A stretch of DNA of 64,000 nucleotides from Rhizobium sp. BK313. Lineage in GTDB: Bacteria; Pseudomonadota; Alphaproteobacteria; Rhizobiales; Rhizobiaceae. This document shows, in pieces, positions 56,242-64,000 of the stretch. The DNA lies in the NCBI RefSeq assembly GCF_014193655.1, contig NZ_JACHZQ010000001.1, forward strand, positions 2,356,001 through 2,420,000. The letters run 5' to 3'. The notes beneath the pieces are model-generated. The model was not told where the DNA came from. It did not search any database and saw nothing but the letters and a program-made list of their open reading frames with translations. The translations under genes and the position numbers were made by a program. Position 1 is the first letter of the stretch. Every line of letters begins with the position of its first letter.

Positions 56242-57603
56242 ATGCCCCCCATTTACCGCAAGTCCAAGCTCCTCCGCCGTTCCCGTGTTTTTTGGGGTTC
56301 GATCCATCTCTGGCGGCCGCGGCTGGTATTTTGGACGGGAGCCTTGGCGATCGGAGTGATCAGCGTGGGGTTTGCCAAACTGGCCGATCTGGCGCAGCAC
56401 GCCTTTGCGGGAGTGACGAGTTCCGGGGAATGGACCTGGCTGTTGCCGCTTGTGCTGACGCCGCTCGGCTTCGTTCTCTCGGCATGGCTCGCGGCGACAC
56501 TGTTTCCGAATTCTCAAGGCAGCGGTATTCCGCAGGCGATCGCGGCGCGGCATCTGCATCATGACGAAGACCGCACGAAGCTGCTGTCGCTTCGACTTGC
56601 CTTTGGGAAGATCGCGCTGACCATTCTCGGGCTGTTCTGCGGCGCTTCGATCGGCCGCGAGGGGCCCACGGTACAGGTGGGCGCCTCCTTCATGCTGGCG
56701 GTTGCCCGCTTCGGCGGCATGGCGCAGGCCAAGGGGCTTATCCTGGCGGGTTCGGCAGCCGGCATTGCAGCCGCCTTCAACACGCCGCTCGCCGGTATCG
56801 TCTTCGCCATCGAAGAGATGAGTCGCACCTATGAATCCCGTGCGAACAGTCTGGTGCTGACCGCTGTCATTCTCTCCGGCCTCGCGGCACTCGGGCTCTC
56901 CGGCAGCTATAATTATTTTGGTACGGCCGATGCGGCGCCGGCTGCACTTGCGGATTGGGGCCTCGTCCTGATCTGCGGCATCGGCGGCGGCACGCTCGGG
57001 GCGGCTTTCAGCGGTTTTGCACTATACGCCGGCATTCGCATCCGCCGCTGGGCGCAGCCGGAGCCCCTCAAGCGGATGCTGATGCTCGCTGGCTGTTGCG
57101 GCCTTGCGGTCGCCGCGATCGGCCTCACTTCCGGCGGCAGCACGTTCGGCACCGGCTATGACCAGGCGCGCGGCGCTGTGGAGGGGCATGCCCTGCCCCT
57201 GCTATTCTTTGCCGAAAAGCTGCTGGCAAGTTTCCTGTCGATGATATCAGGCATTCCCGGCGGCATTTTCGCGCCGTCGCTTGCTGTCGGCGCCGGTTTT
57301 GGGAGCACGGTCGGTATGCTCATCGGCAGCAACATCGCGCTGGCGGCGATCCTTGGCATGGCCGGCTATTTCGCCGGAGTCGTGCAGGCGCCGATGACCG
57401 CCTTCGTCATCATCCTGGAAATGACCGGCGATCACCAGGCCGTCATTCCGATCATGGCGGTGTCGATGATCGGCTACGTCACCTCGCGCCTCCTATCGCG
57501 CGAGCCGCTTTATCACGGTCTGTCGCGTGTCTTCATCGCTGCGTCGATCCGCGCGCGGCGGGCAATCGAGAAAGAAGCAGGTGAAGAGCACGCCGCCGGC
57601 TGA
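56242..57603 (+). CDS. ClC family chloride channel/transporter
   Basis: 453 residues and about 11-12 hydrophobic segments. Selectivity motifs are GSGIPQAIAAR near 94 (GSGIP), GREGPTVQVG near 134 (GxEGP, here with Arg), and a later GGIFAPSLAVGAGFG near 340 (GxFxP). It moves chloride or another anion, possibly coupled to protons. The position equivalent to the 'gating' glutamate in GREGP is present. The C-terminus has no CBS domains. It stands alone; its SD is unremarkable. It ends 8 nt from the Rrf2 gene (convergent). Confidence 0.93.
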   Translation: MPPIYRKSKLLRRSRVFWGSIHLWRPRLVFWTGALAIGVISVGFAKLADLAQHAFAGVTSSGEWTWLLPLVLTPLGFVLSAWLAATLFPNSQGSGIPQAIAARHLHHDEDRTKLLSLRLAFGKIALTILGLFCGASIGREGPTVQVGASFMLAVARFGGMAQAKGLILAGSAAGIAAAFNTPLAGIVFAIEEMSRTYESRANSLVLTAVILSGLAALGLSGSYNYFGTADAAPAALADWGLVLICGIGGGTLGAAFSGFALYAGIRIRRWAQPEPLKRMLMLAGCCGLAVAAIGLTSGGSTFGTGYDQARGAVEGHALPLLFFAEKLLASFLSMISGIPGGIFAPSLAVGAGFGSTVGMLIGSNIALAAILGMAGYFAGVVQAPMTAFVIILEMTGDHQAVIPIMAVSMIGYVTSRLLSREPLYHGLSRVFIAASIRARRAIEKEAGEEHAAG

Positions 57604-57610
57604 AGCTTCA

Positions 57611-58057
57611 CTAGGCCAGCAGCCGCGTAACTTCAGCGTTATCGGGCAGCGCCACCGCATCGGCGATGGTGGTCGAGAACAGAACCTTGCGGGTGGCATC
57701 GGCGACTCTTGCGAACACGTGGCGGATTTCGCAGGTCTGTTCGCCGTCGCAATCGTCGCAGCGACGATAGGCGGTGATGGAAAGGCAAGGCAGCGGTGCG
57801 ATCGGCCCGTCGATGATGCGCAGGATCTCGCCGAAGGTGATTTCATCAGCCGGCTTGCGCAGGAGATAACCACCCTGCTTGCCGCGACGGCTAATGACGA
57901 TGCCTTGATGTTTCAGGTCGAGAAGGATCTGCTCCAGAAATTTCTTCGGGATTTTCTGTTGCGCGGCAATATCGGAAATCATCATCGGCTCGCCCGCCGC
58001 GGTCTGGGCCAGAGCAGACAGCGCCCGCAGCGCATATTTTGCTTTTTGAGTGATCAT
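57611..58057 (-). CDS. Rrf2 family transcriptional regulator, likely of cysteine/sulfate genes
   Basis: 148 residues. MITQKAKYALRALSALAQ starts the Rrf2 winged HTH. ISDIAAQQKIPKKFLEQILLDLKHQGIVISRRGKQGGY (core IPKKFLEQILLDLKHQG) is the recognition part, and the Cys segment PLPCLSITAYRRCDDCDGEQTC (about 93-114, four cysteines) could hold an Fe-S cluster or zinc. It is divergent from cysHDN, as in other rhizobia, so control of sulfate assimilation is the natural inference. ATG 58057 was chosen over the 18-codon longer frame. Confidence 0.92.
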   Translation of the reverse strand: MITQKAKYALRALSALAQTAAGEPMMISDIAAQQKIPKKFLEQILLDLKHQGIVISRRGKQGGYLLRKPADEITFGEILRIIDGPIAPLPCLSITAYRRCDDCDGEQTCEIRHVFARVADATRKVLFSTTIADAVALPDNAEVTRLLA

Positions 58058-58286
58058 TTCGAACCGTCTACACACACATACGATGTGCTCACCCGATACA
58101 CCCGGCCACATCGTTTCGGAATTCTTGATACTTTCACCAGGCTTCGATCCGACATCAAGATGCAGATCATGAAAAAGCTTGGTGCTGCCGGCAACCCAGC
58201 CTTGTTTTCGTTCTTGTCACTATGCCCACAGTTTAGGGCAAAATTCCGCGTTTCGCATCTTTTTGGCCATCACTTCCGATTTCCGT

Positions 58287-58322
58287 TTGACAAGCTGCGT
58301 GTAACTCTACTATTTCTATAGA
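58287..58322 (+). promoter_or_regulatory. Promoter region and Rrf2 operator candidate for cysH
   Basis: In the 489-nt gap 58058-58546, TTGACA (58287-58292) is followed after 18 nt by TATTTC (58311-58316). The perfect palindrome TCTATAGA (58315-58322) overlaps the -10 end, so a repressor could block it there. It would leave a leader of about 220 nt before cysH. Nothing else in the gap is recognised. Confidence 0.45.
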
Positions 58323-58546
58323 CATTAAAGCAAGCGCTTAGATATGACTAGTCTTATCGGCGTTGCCGCATTGACCCGCTTCAGGGGGCAAAACGCCTTG
58401 GTTAACAGCCGAGGCGGTCGGTTTTCCGCATGGGCGCGGCTTCATGGAGATATTTGCTCCCTATCCCCTTGCTTTCGAAATCGGTTTTTCTGTCCGCTCC
58501 TGTCACAAGCTGCGATACTCCTGGCAACATCAGGACAGGATTCCCT

Positions 58547-59284
58547 ATGACTGCCATCAATCTTATCGAAGAAGCCGGAACGCTGAACAGCCGGTTGGCG
58601 GCGCTTGATCTTGCCGGCCGTCTGTCTTTGGTTGCCGGCCTCGGCGGCCACGCCGTCTTTACGACCTCCCTCGGGATCGAAGATCAGGTCATCACGGCGG
58701 AGATCGGCAATCACCGCCTGCCGATCGAAGTTGCGACGCTGCAGACCGGTCGTCTCTTTCCCGAGACGCTGGCGCTGATCGACGAGACGGAAAGCCAATA
58801 CGACATCCATATCCGCCGTTACGAGCCGGAGCAGGCCGACATCGATGCCTATGCGGCGAAATATGGCCTCAACGGTTTTTACGAAAGCGTCGAAGCTCGG
58901 CATGCCTGTTGTGGCGTGCGCAAGCTGAAGCCGCTTGCGCGAGCGCTCTCCGGGGCCACGATCTGGGTCACCGGCCTGCGCCGCGGCCAGTCGACGAATC
59001 GCGCTGATACGCCTTTTGCCGAATATGACCCGGAACGCAATCTCATCAAGGTCAACCCGCTTGCCGACTGGGATATCGACGCGATCCGCGCCTATGTCAC
59101 CGACAACAGCGTGCCGGTAAATCCGCTGCATCAGCGCGGTTATCCGTCGATCGGCTGCGAACCCTGCACGCGCGCCATCAAGCCGGGCGAGCCCGAGCGG
59201 GCCGGTCGCTGGTGGTGGGAAAACGATGAGAAACGCGAATGCGGCCTGCATGTTCACGAGGAAGCCGCAGTCGCCGCACAGTGA
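58547..59284 (+). CDS. cysH: Adenylyl-sulfate (APS/PAPS) reductase
   Basis: 245 residues. It reduces activated sulfate to sulfite. VFTTSLGIEDQVI near 36 is the phosphate-binding loop. HACCGVRKLKPL near 125 plus GCEPCTRAI near 208 supply the CC...CxxC pattern that ligates a 4Fe-4S cluster and marks APS-type reductases. ECGLHVHEE near the end holds the catalytic Cys. ATG 58547 has CAGGACAGGA upstream. It is the first gene of cysHDN. Confidence 0.95.
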   Translation: MTAINLIEEAGTLNSRLAALDLAGRLSLVAGLGGHAVFTTSLGIEDQVITAEIGNHRLPIEVATLQTGRLFPETLALIDETESQYDIHIRRYEPEQADIDAYAAKYGLNGFYESVEARHACCGVRKLKPLARALSGATIWVTGLRRGQSTNRADTPFAEYDPERNLIKVNPLADWDIDAIRAYVTDNSVPVNPLHQRGYPSIGCEPCTRAIKPGEPERAGRWWWENDEKRECGLHVHEEAAVAAQ

Positions 59285-59295
59285 CATACCCCGCC

Positions 59296-59351
59296 GGTTC
59301 CCGGCATCGGTTTGAGGCGCAGTTCAAGCTGCCGCCAGCCTACCGGGAACC
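59296..59351. repeat. Long-range inverted repeat between cysH and cysD
   Basis: GGTTCCCGG (59296-59304) and CCGGGAACC (59343-59351) are perfect 9-bp arms with a 38-nt loop that can also pair internally (GGCA/TGCC). It starts 12 nt after the cysH stop and is followed by an AT-rich stretch. It may tune the ratio of cysH to cysDN message by processing or attenuation. Confidence 0.45.
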
Positions 59352-59414
59352 AAAATATCTTATTCTTCCTGGCCAGCCTCCCGGTCGGGACTATTTGAAG
59401 TTCTGGAGTTAGAA

Positions 59415-60368
59415 ATGCCCGATAGCCGTCCGGATACGGAACTCTCCAATCCGCAGAGCACGAAGCCGCCGCTCGACCCACATCTGAAGGCGCTGGAAAA
59501 CGAGTCGATCCACATTTTCCGCGAAGTTGCGGCCGAATTCGAGCGTCCGGTGATGCTCTATTCGATCGGCAAGGATTCTTCCGTGCTGCTGCATCTGGCG
59601 CGCAAGGCCTTCTATCCCGGCCGCGTACCCTTCCCGCTCCTGCATGTGAACACCGGCTGGAAGTTCGCCGAGATGATCACCTTCCGTGACGAGATCGTGA
59701 AAAGATACGACCTCGACCTGATCGAACACATCAATCCGCGCGGCAAGGCCGAGAACGTCACGCCATTCACCCACGGCTCGGCGCTCTATACAGACATCAT
59801 GAAGACGGAAGCATTGCGCCACGCGCTCGACGCCGGCCAGTTCGACGCCGCTTTCGGTGGCGCGCGCCGCGACGAAGAGGCCTCGCGCGCCAAGGAGCGC
59901 ATCTATTCCTTCCGCACGCCGGACCATCGCTGGGATCCGCGCAATCAGCGCCCGGAACTCTGGAACATCTATAACGGCCAGATCCGCAAGGGCGAGAGCG
60001 TCCGGGTCTTTCCGCTGTCGAACTGGACCGAAGTCGATATCTGGCGCTACATCCAGGCCGAGGATATACCGATCGTGCCGCTCTATTTCGCCGAAAAGCG
60101 CCCGGTCGTCGAGCGCGACGGCATGCTGATCATGGCTGCCGATCCGCGCCTCGAATTGTTGCCCGGCGAAGTCAAGCGCGAGGAAGTCATCCGCTTCCGC
60201 ACGCTAGGCTGCTTCCCGCTGACGGGCGCGATCCGCTCGACGGCCACCACCCTCGAAGACGTTATTGCAGAGCTGGAAATCGCCACGGTTTCCGAACGAC
60301 AGGGCCGCGCCATCGACCGCGACCAATCCGGCTCCATGGAAAAAAAGAAGCGTGAAGGATATTTCTGA
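59415..60368 (+). CDS. cysD: Sulfate adenylyltransferase subunit 2
   Basis: 317 residues. With CysN it makes adenosine 5'-phosphosulfate from ATP and sulfate. [20 protein letters not shown] near 50-69 contains the SGKDS-type PP-motif (here SIGKDSS), [10 protein letters not shown] is near 75, and [20 protein letters not shown] near 150. The cysN ATG at 60370 overlaps no codon but lies one base after the stop, consistent with coupling. Confidence 0.97.
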   Translation: MPDSRPDTELSNPQSTKPPLDPHLKALENESIHIFREVAAEFERPVMLYSIGKDSSVLLHLARKAFYPGRVPFPLLHVNTGWKFAEMITFRDEIVKRYDLDLIEHINPRGKAENVTPFTHGSALYTDIMKTEALRHALDAGQFDAAFGGARRDEEASRAKERIYSFRTPDHRWDPRNQRPELWNIYNGQIRKGESVRVFPLSNWTEVDIWRYIQAEDIPIVPLYFAEKRPVVERDGMLIMAADPRLELLPGEVKREEVIRFRTLGCFPLTGAIRSTATTLEDVIAELEIATVSERQGRAIDRDQSGSMEKKKREGYF

Positions 60369-60369
60369 G

Positions 60370-61854
60370 ATGACTGCAGCCGCAACCGCAAACGTCGTCA
60401 CCCTGCCCGCCGCCGAGCCAGCCAAGGCGGTGCGCGACTCGCGTCCGCTTCGCTTGATCACCTGCGGCAGCGTCGACGACGGCAAATCCACGCTGATCGG
60501 CCGTCTTCTCTGGGATACCAAGGCCGTCAAGGAAGACCAGGCCGCTACGCTGCAGCGCGATTCCACCGGCAAACAGAACGATCTCGGCCTGCCGGACTTC
60601 GCCCTGCTGCTCGACGGCCTGCAGGCCGAACGCGAACAGGGCATCACCATCGATGTCGCCTATCGCTATTTCTCGACCGACAAGCGCTCCTTCATCGTCG
60701 CCGACACGCCCGGCCATGAGCAATATACCCGCAATATGGCGACCGGCGCCTCCACCGCCGATCTCGCAGTGCTGCTGGTCGACGCGCGCATGGGCATTCT
60801 TGAACAGACGCGCCGCCATGCGACGATCGCTTCGCTGCTCGGCATCAAGCAGTTCGTCCTCGCCATCAACAAGATTGACCTGACGAACTACGACCGCGCC
60901 GGTTTCGAGAAAATTTCGCACGATTTCCGCGAATTCGCCCTGTCACTCGGCGTCAAGCAGATCACCGCCATCCCGATGTCGGCGCTGAAGGGCGAGAACG
61001 TCGTCTATTCCGGCGAGGCCTCCATGCCATGGTACACCGGCCCGACGCTCGTCGAGACGTTGGAACTTGCCACCGTGCGTTCGGCGCAGACGGTCGGGTT
61101 CCGCTTCTCGGTACAGCGCGTGTCGCGACCGGGCGAAAGCTTTCGGGGCTATCAGGGCACGGTTGCCGGCGGCTCAGTGAAGCCAGGCGACAGCGTCATG
61201 ATCCTGCCGTCGGGCATGGTCGCCAACGTCTCGAAGATCGTAACCTTTGATCTCGTGCGCAATGCCGCCGTTGCCGGCGACGCCATCACGCTTGTGCTCG
61301 ACCGGCAGGTGGACGTGTCCCGCGGCGACATGATCGTCGCCATCGACAGCCAGCCACAGTCCGGCCTCGCCTTCGACGCTCAGATCGTCGCGCTGCAGCC
61401 GGAAGGCATCGAGCCCGGCAAGCGCTACTGGCTGAAGAGCGGCAGCCGCCGCCAGCGCGTGCAGGTGCAGCCCATCGCTCAGCTCGAGCTGAAGACTGGC
61501 GCCTGGGCGCCGGCACAGACGCTGTGGATGAACGCCATCGGCAAGGTCCGCCTCGCCTTCGACGAAGCTGCGGTCTTCGATCCCTACGACCAGAACCGCT
61601 CGACCGGCTCCTTTATCCTGATCGATCCGGATGGCAACAACACGGTCGCCGGCGGCATGATCACCGGCAAGCGCACCGACATCGGCGGCATCCACAAGGA
61701 CGGCCAACGCGTGCTCCTGTCGCTACCGGCCGATCTTGCCGACCAGATCATGGCCAGCGAACTCTTCGCAAGCCGCCGCGACGAAACCGAAGTCCGCCGT
61801 GTCACCGCTGCACAGGCCGCAGAGATTTGGGCGAACGCGGCCAGCGATATTTGA
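60370..61854 (+). CDS. cysN: Sulfate adenylyltransferase subunit 1 (GTPase)
   Basis: 494 residues. The G domain has GSVDDGKSTLIGRLLWD near 34 (P-loop), REQGITIDVAYRYF near 98, DTPGHEQYTRNM (G3, near 115) and AINKIDLTNY (G4, near 167). Two EF-Tu-like beta-barrel domains follow. GTP hydrolysis drives APS synthesis by CysD. There is no C-terminal APS kinase domain as in NodQ/CysNC; the protein ends after the barrel, so the pathway proceeds via APS directly, in agreement with the APS-type CysH. A strong terminator follows. Confidence 0.97.
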   Translation: MTAAATANVVTLPAAEPAKAVRDSRPLRLITCGSVDDGKSTLIGRLLWDTKAVKEDQAATLQRDSTGKQNDLGLPDFALLLDGLQAEREQGITIDVAYRYFSTDKRSFIVADTPGHEQYTRNMATGASTADLAVLLVDARMGILEQTRRHATIASLLGIKQFVLAINKIDLTNYDRAGFEKISHDFREFALSLGVKQITAIPMSALKGENVVYSGEASMPWYTGPTLVETLELATVRSAQTVGFRFSVQRVSRPGESFRGYQGTVAGGSVKPGDSVMILPSGMVANVSKIVTFDLVRNAAVAGDAITLVLDRQVDVSRGDMIVAIDSQPQSGLAFDAQIVALQPEGIEPGKRYWLKSGSRRQRVQVQPIAQLELKTGAWAPAQTLWMNAIGKVRLAFDEAAVFDPYDQNRSTGSFILIDPDGNNTVAGGMITGKRTDIGGIHKDGQRVLLSLPADLADQIMASELFASRRDETEVRRVTAAQAAEIWANAASDI

Positions 61855-61877
61855 TCGACGTTAAATTCGTGATGGAG

Positions 61878-61901
61878 AAAGGGGCCGATTGGCCCCTTTT
61901 T
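61878..61901. terminator. Bidirectional terminator after cysN
   Basis: AAAGGGGCC-GATT-GGCCCCTTT, followed by TT: 9-bp perfect stem, 4-nt loop, T-run on the plus strand and A-run on the other side. It sits between cysN and the convergent LysR gene. Confidence 0.85.
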
Positions 61902-62824
61902 CATGCGCTGATCGCGACCGGCAGAGCTTCGCAGCGCTCCGCGAAAAGCCTTTCGTTGAGAAAATCGACGAAAACACGGACTTTGGGAGAGAGGTGGCGG
62001 TTGGAAGGCCAAAGCAGGTGGAAACGGCCTGGGCCATCGATATGGTCGTCAAGCACGGTGCATAGCTTCCCTTCGGCGAGCGCGCTGCGCGCCAAAAAAT
62101 CCGGCATGCAGCCGATACCGAGGCCGCTGAGGGTCGCGCCGCGCAGGGCCTCCATGTTGTTGCAGGACAGGACCGTTCGCGTGCGCAATTCCGGCTCACC
62201 TTCCGGCAGAGTCAAAGGCCAGTTCTGGATCTTACCGCTGTTGGGGAAGCGGAAGTGGATGGCCAAGTGACCGTCGAGGGCGCGCGGACAATCGGGAACG
62301 CCATAGCGTTCGAGATAGCTCGGTGCGGCGCACAGCAGCATCTGGAACGGCCGCAGCGAGCGCGACATCAGCCGTGAATCCGGCAGGTCGCCGCTGCGGA
62401 TCGCCACATCGACGCCCTCTTCGATCATATCGACGATGCGGTCGTTGAAATCGATATCGAGTTCGACATCGGGATAGCGGGTAACGAATTCCGGCAGCAC
62501 CGGCAGCAGAAGATGATAACTGACAATGGGCACGCTGACGCGCAGCCGCCCGCGCGGCACGGCGACTGCTTGCGCGAGTGACGCCTGAGCGTCGTCGAGA
62601 TCATCAAGAACGCGCCGGCAGCGCTCGTGGAAGAGGCGTCCCTCCTCGGTCAGGCGAATGCTGCGGGTCGAGCGCTGCAGCAGCCGCACGCCGAGCTGCC
62701 GTTCGAGATTGGTCACCGCCTTGCCGACGGCGGAGGCCGATAGGCCGAGCACGCGCCCCGCGGCGGCAAAGCTGCCGAGATCGGCGGTTCGCACAAAGGC
62801 AGTCAGGCCACTTAACCGATCCAT
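61901..62824 (-). CDS. LysR family transcriptional regulator
   Basis: 307 residues. The HTH at about 1-60 reads MDRLSGLTAFVRTADLGSFA then GRVLGLSASAVGKAVTNLER (about 24-43). The effector-binding domain follows (FMLL/ FQMLLCAAPSYLERYGVP near 180; RTRTVLSCNNMEALRGATLSG near 215-235). It is divergent from an MFS transporter, 190 nt away, and probably regulates it. ATG 62824 follows GGAAATTAGC; upstream in-frame ATGs at 62836 and 62857 are possible. Confidence 0.93.
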   Translation of the reverse strand: MDRLSGLTAFVRTADLGSFAAAGRVLGLSASAVGKAVTNLERQLGVRLLQRSTRSIRLTEEGRLFHERCRRVLDDLDDAQASLAQAVAVPRGRLRVSVPIVSYHLLLPVLPEFVTRYPDVELDIDFNDRIVDMIEEGVDVAIRSGDLPDSRLMSRSLRPFQMLLCAAPSYLERYGVPDCPRALDGHLAIHFRFPNSGKIQNWPLTLPEGEPELRTRTVLSCNNMEALRGATLSGLGIGCMPDFLARSALAEGKLCTVLDDHIDGPGRFHLLWPSNRHLSPKVRVFVDFLNERLFAERCEALPVAISA

Positions 62825-63014
62825 GCTAATTTCCATTCGAGCGTTTTTTTCCGGCATATATGGAAACTTAGCGCTATTCTCTCTGAATTAAAGCAAAATT
62901 ATCTTGCTTGGGTATTCCACCGCTCCCGCGGATGATGACCGCCATTTTTAGAGGCAGTTTCCAATCCGAAACCGTCCGCGGGTTTCTTTTTGCTCAAACA
63001 CAGCGGAAATCCCG

Positions 63015-64000
63015 ATGTATCCAAACAAGATAAGGGCCGCGAGTCCGGCCGAAAAACTGTTCGTTCTTGTCGCGGTCTGTTGCGCAGCGGCCGCCATGCC
63101 CCTGACCTTCACCGGTCCCGCCGTAGCCCTGCCGGCAATCAGCCGAACGCTCGGCGGCAGCCCAATTGCGCTCAACTGGGTCACCAACGCCTTCATGTTG
63201 ACCTTCGGCAGCAGCCTGATGGCCGCCGGTGCGCTCGCCGACAGTTTCGGGCGCAAGCGCATCTTCCTCATAGGGCTCGGCGGCTTCGCCATATTCTCGG
63301 CAGGACTGGCCTTCGCCGGCGACATCGTCTGGTTCGATATCCTGCGGGCGCTGCAAGGCATGGGTGCTGCTGCGGCGTTTTCCGGCGGCATGGCGTCACT
63401 CGCGCAGGAGTTCGAGGGTACCGCGCGCATGCGCGCCTTCAGCATCGTCGGCGCAAGCTTCGGCGTCGGTCTTGCTTTCGGACCGATCGCTTCCGGGCTT
63501 ATGATCGAAGCCTTCGGTTGGCCGGCAATCTTTCTTCTGGTCGTCATCCTCGCCGTCCTCGCCTTTGGCCTCGGCGCATACTTCCTGACCGAGTCCAGAG
63601 ATCCGGATGCCGGCGGTCTCGATTGGCCAGGCGCGCTCAGCTTTACGCTCGCCCTAACATTGTTCACCTACGGCGTGTTGCGCGCTCCGGAAAACGGTTG
63701 GAGCGACCCGCTGGTCATTGCCCTGCTTTCGGGCGCGGCTTTGCTCTTCGTGGCCTTCGGCATCATCGAGCGCTCGGTGAAACGCCCGATGCTGGATCTC
63801 ACTCTGTTTCGGTATCCGCGCTTCGTCGGCGTGCAGTTGCTGGCGGCCGCACCTGCCTATGCCTTCGTCGTGCTGCTCATCCTTCTTCCAGTTCGCTTCG
63901 TTGGCATCGAGGGCATGAGCGAGGTCGCCGCCGGCCGGATGATGGTCGCCCTGTCGGCGCCGCTTCTCGTCCTGCCGATCGTTGCAGGTCTGCTGACGCG
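63015..64000 (+). CDS. MFS transporter, partial (cut by the right edge)
   Basis: 328 codons are visible and the frame is open to the end. The protein starts MYPNKIRAASPAEKLFVLVA. PAVALPAISRTLGG near 35 and LSVVTN-like NWVTNAFMLTFGSSLMAAGALAD (NWVTNAFMLTFGSSLM near 55-70; DSFGRKR near 78, motif A) show a 14-TM DHA2-type MFS exporter. ALQGMGAAAAFSGGMASLAQ near 113-132 is the motif-C region. GCGGAAATCCCG precedes the ATG. The divergent LysR gene is the probable regulator. Confidence 0.9.
   Translation, partial: MYPNKIRAASPAEKLFVLVAVCCAAAAMPLTFTGPAVALPAISRTLGGSPIALNWVTNAFMLTFGSSLMAAGALADSFGRKRIFLIGLGGFAIFSAGLAFAGDIVWFDILRALQGMGAAAAFSGGMASLAQEFEGTARMRAFSIVGASFGVGLAFGPIASGLMIEAFGWPAIFLLVVILAVLAFGLGAYFLTESRDPDAGGLDWPGALSFTLALTLFTYGVLRAPENGWSDPLVIALLSGAALLFVAFGIIERSVKRPMLDLTLFRYPRFVGVQLLAAAPAYAFVVLLILLPVRFVGIEGMSEVAAGRMMVALSAPLLVLPIVAGLLT

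Overview
This 64 kb window reads as chromosome-like DNA of a GC-rich alphaproteobacterium of the Rhizobium/Agrobacterium group (Rhizobiaceae). Support comes from the gene families: a Rhizobium etli-type (ReAII-like) asparaginase, a divergent ohr/ohrR pair with 2-Cys OhrR, a TIGR03808 beta-helix protein, a DUF853 HerA-like ATPase, a ligase/exonuclease DNA repair pair, an APS-reductase-type cysH with cysDN, a betIBA operon, and two copies of the palindromic 'GCATgAtCCCGAAAA...' intergenic repeat common in Rhizobiales. About 60 protein genes are called. No rRNA, tRNA, insertion sequence, prophage or CRISPR array was seen.

Layout. 0-7 kb: alcohol dehydrogenase, a broken CorC/HlyC-type hemolysin remnant, trans-aconitate methyltransferase, a DUF1194 secreted protein, a solitary zwf, a metallophosphoesterase and a small DUF2267/DUF2780-like protein. 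7-13.7 kb: a HerA-like ATPase, a stress-flavoured group (VOC, DUF1579, DUF899, MarR), a Xre/RES toxin-antitoxin module with operator-like repeats, and ohr/ohrR. 13.7-23.5 kb: two tandem L,D-transpeptidase lipoproteins, a two-subunit methylmalonyl-CoA mutase, a Tat-exported hydrolase, a DNA ligase plus exonuclease pair, and a TMEM175-like channel. 23.5-27.5 kb: a PAS-GAF-GGDEF-EAL protein and the TIGR03808 protein.

27.5-38 kb, minus strand: a complete leucine/isovalerate degradation (liu) operon with a RidA gene inserted between the two methylcrotonyl-CoA carboxylase subunits. It is preceded by a fused indolepyruvate:ferredoxin oxidoreductase. Together these would take branched-chain and aromatic amino acid carbon to acetyl-CoA and acetoacetate. 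The methylmalonyl-CoA mutase would serve the propionyl-CoA branch.

38-51 kb: two glutathione S-transferase genes sharing a conserved 49-bp promoter block, a LysR regulator, small regulators and membrane proteins, an asparaginase, a regulator/MFS pair with a perfect operator-like inverted repeat, a quinone oxidoreductase, an EAL-CBS-GGDEF protein, an orphan ParD-like antitoxin and an HdeD protein. 51-64 kb: betIBA for glycine betaine synthesis (no betC), a DUF6644-like/DUF6152 pair, a ClC channel, an Rrf2 regulator divergent from cysHDN (sulfate assimilation), and a LysR/MFS pair cut by the right edge.

The window is mostly housekeeping and catabolic genes. I found no convincing novel multi-gene system. 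The most interesting signal is the near-identical promoter block, at identical distance, in front of two unrelated-looking GST genes next to a LysR regulator. Smaller leads are a 16-codon leader ORF coupled to zwf, a 61-codon ORF with a perfect Shine-Dalgarno, and several perfect operator-like palindromes in divergent promoters.
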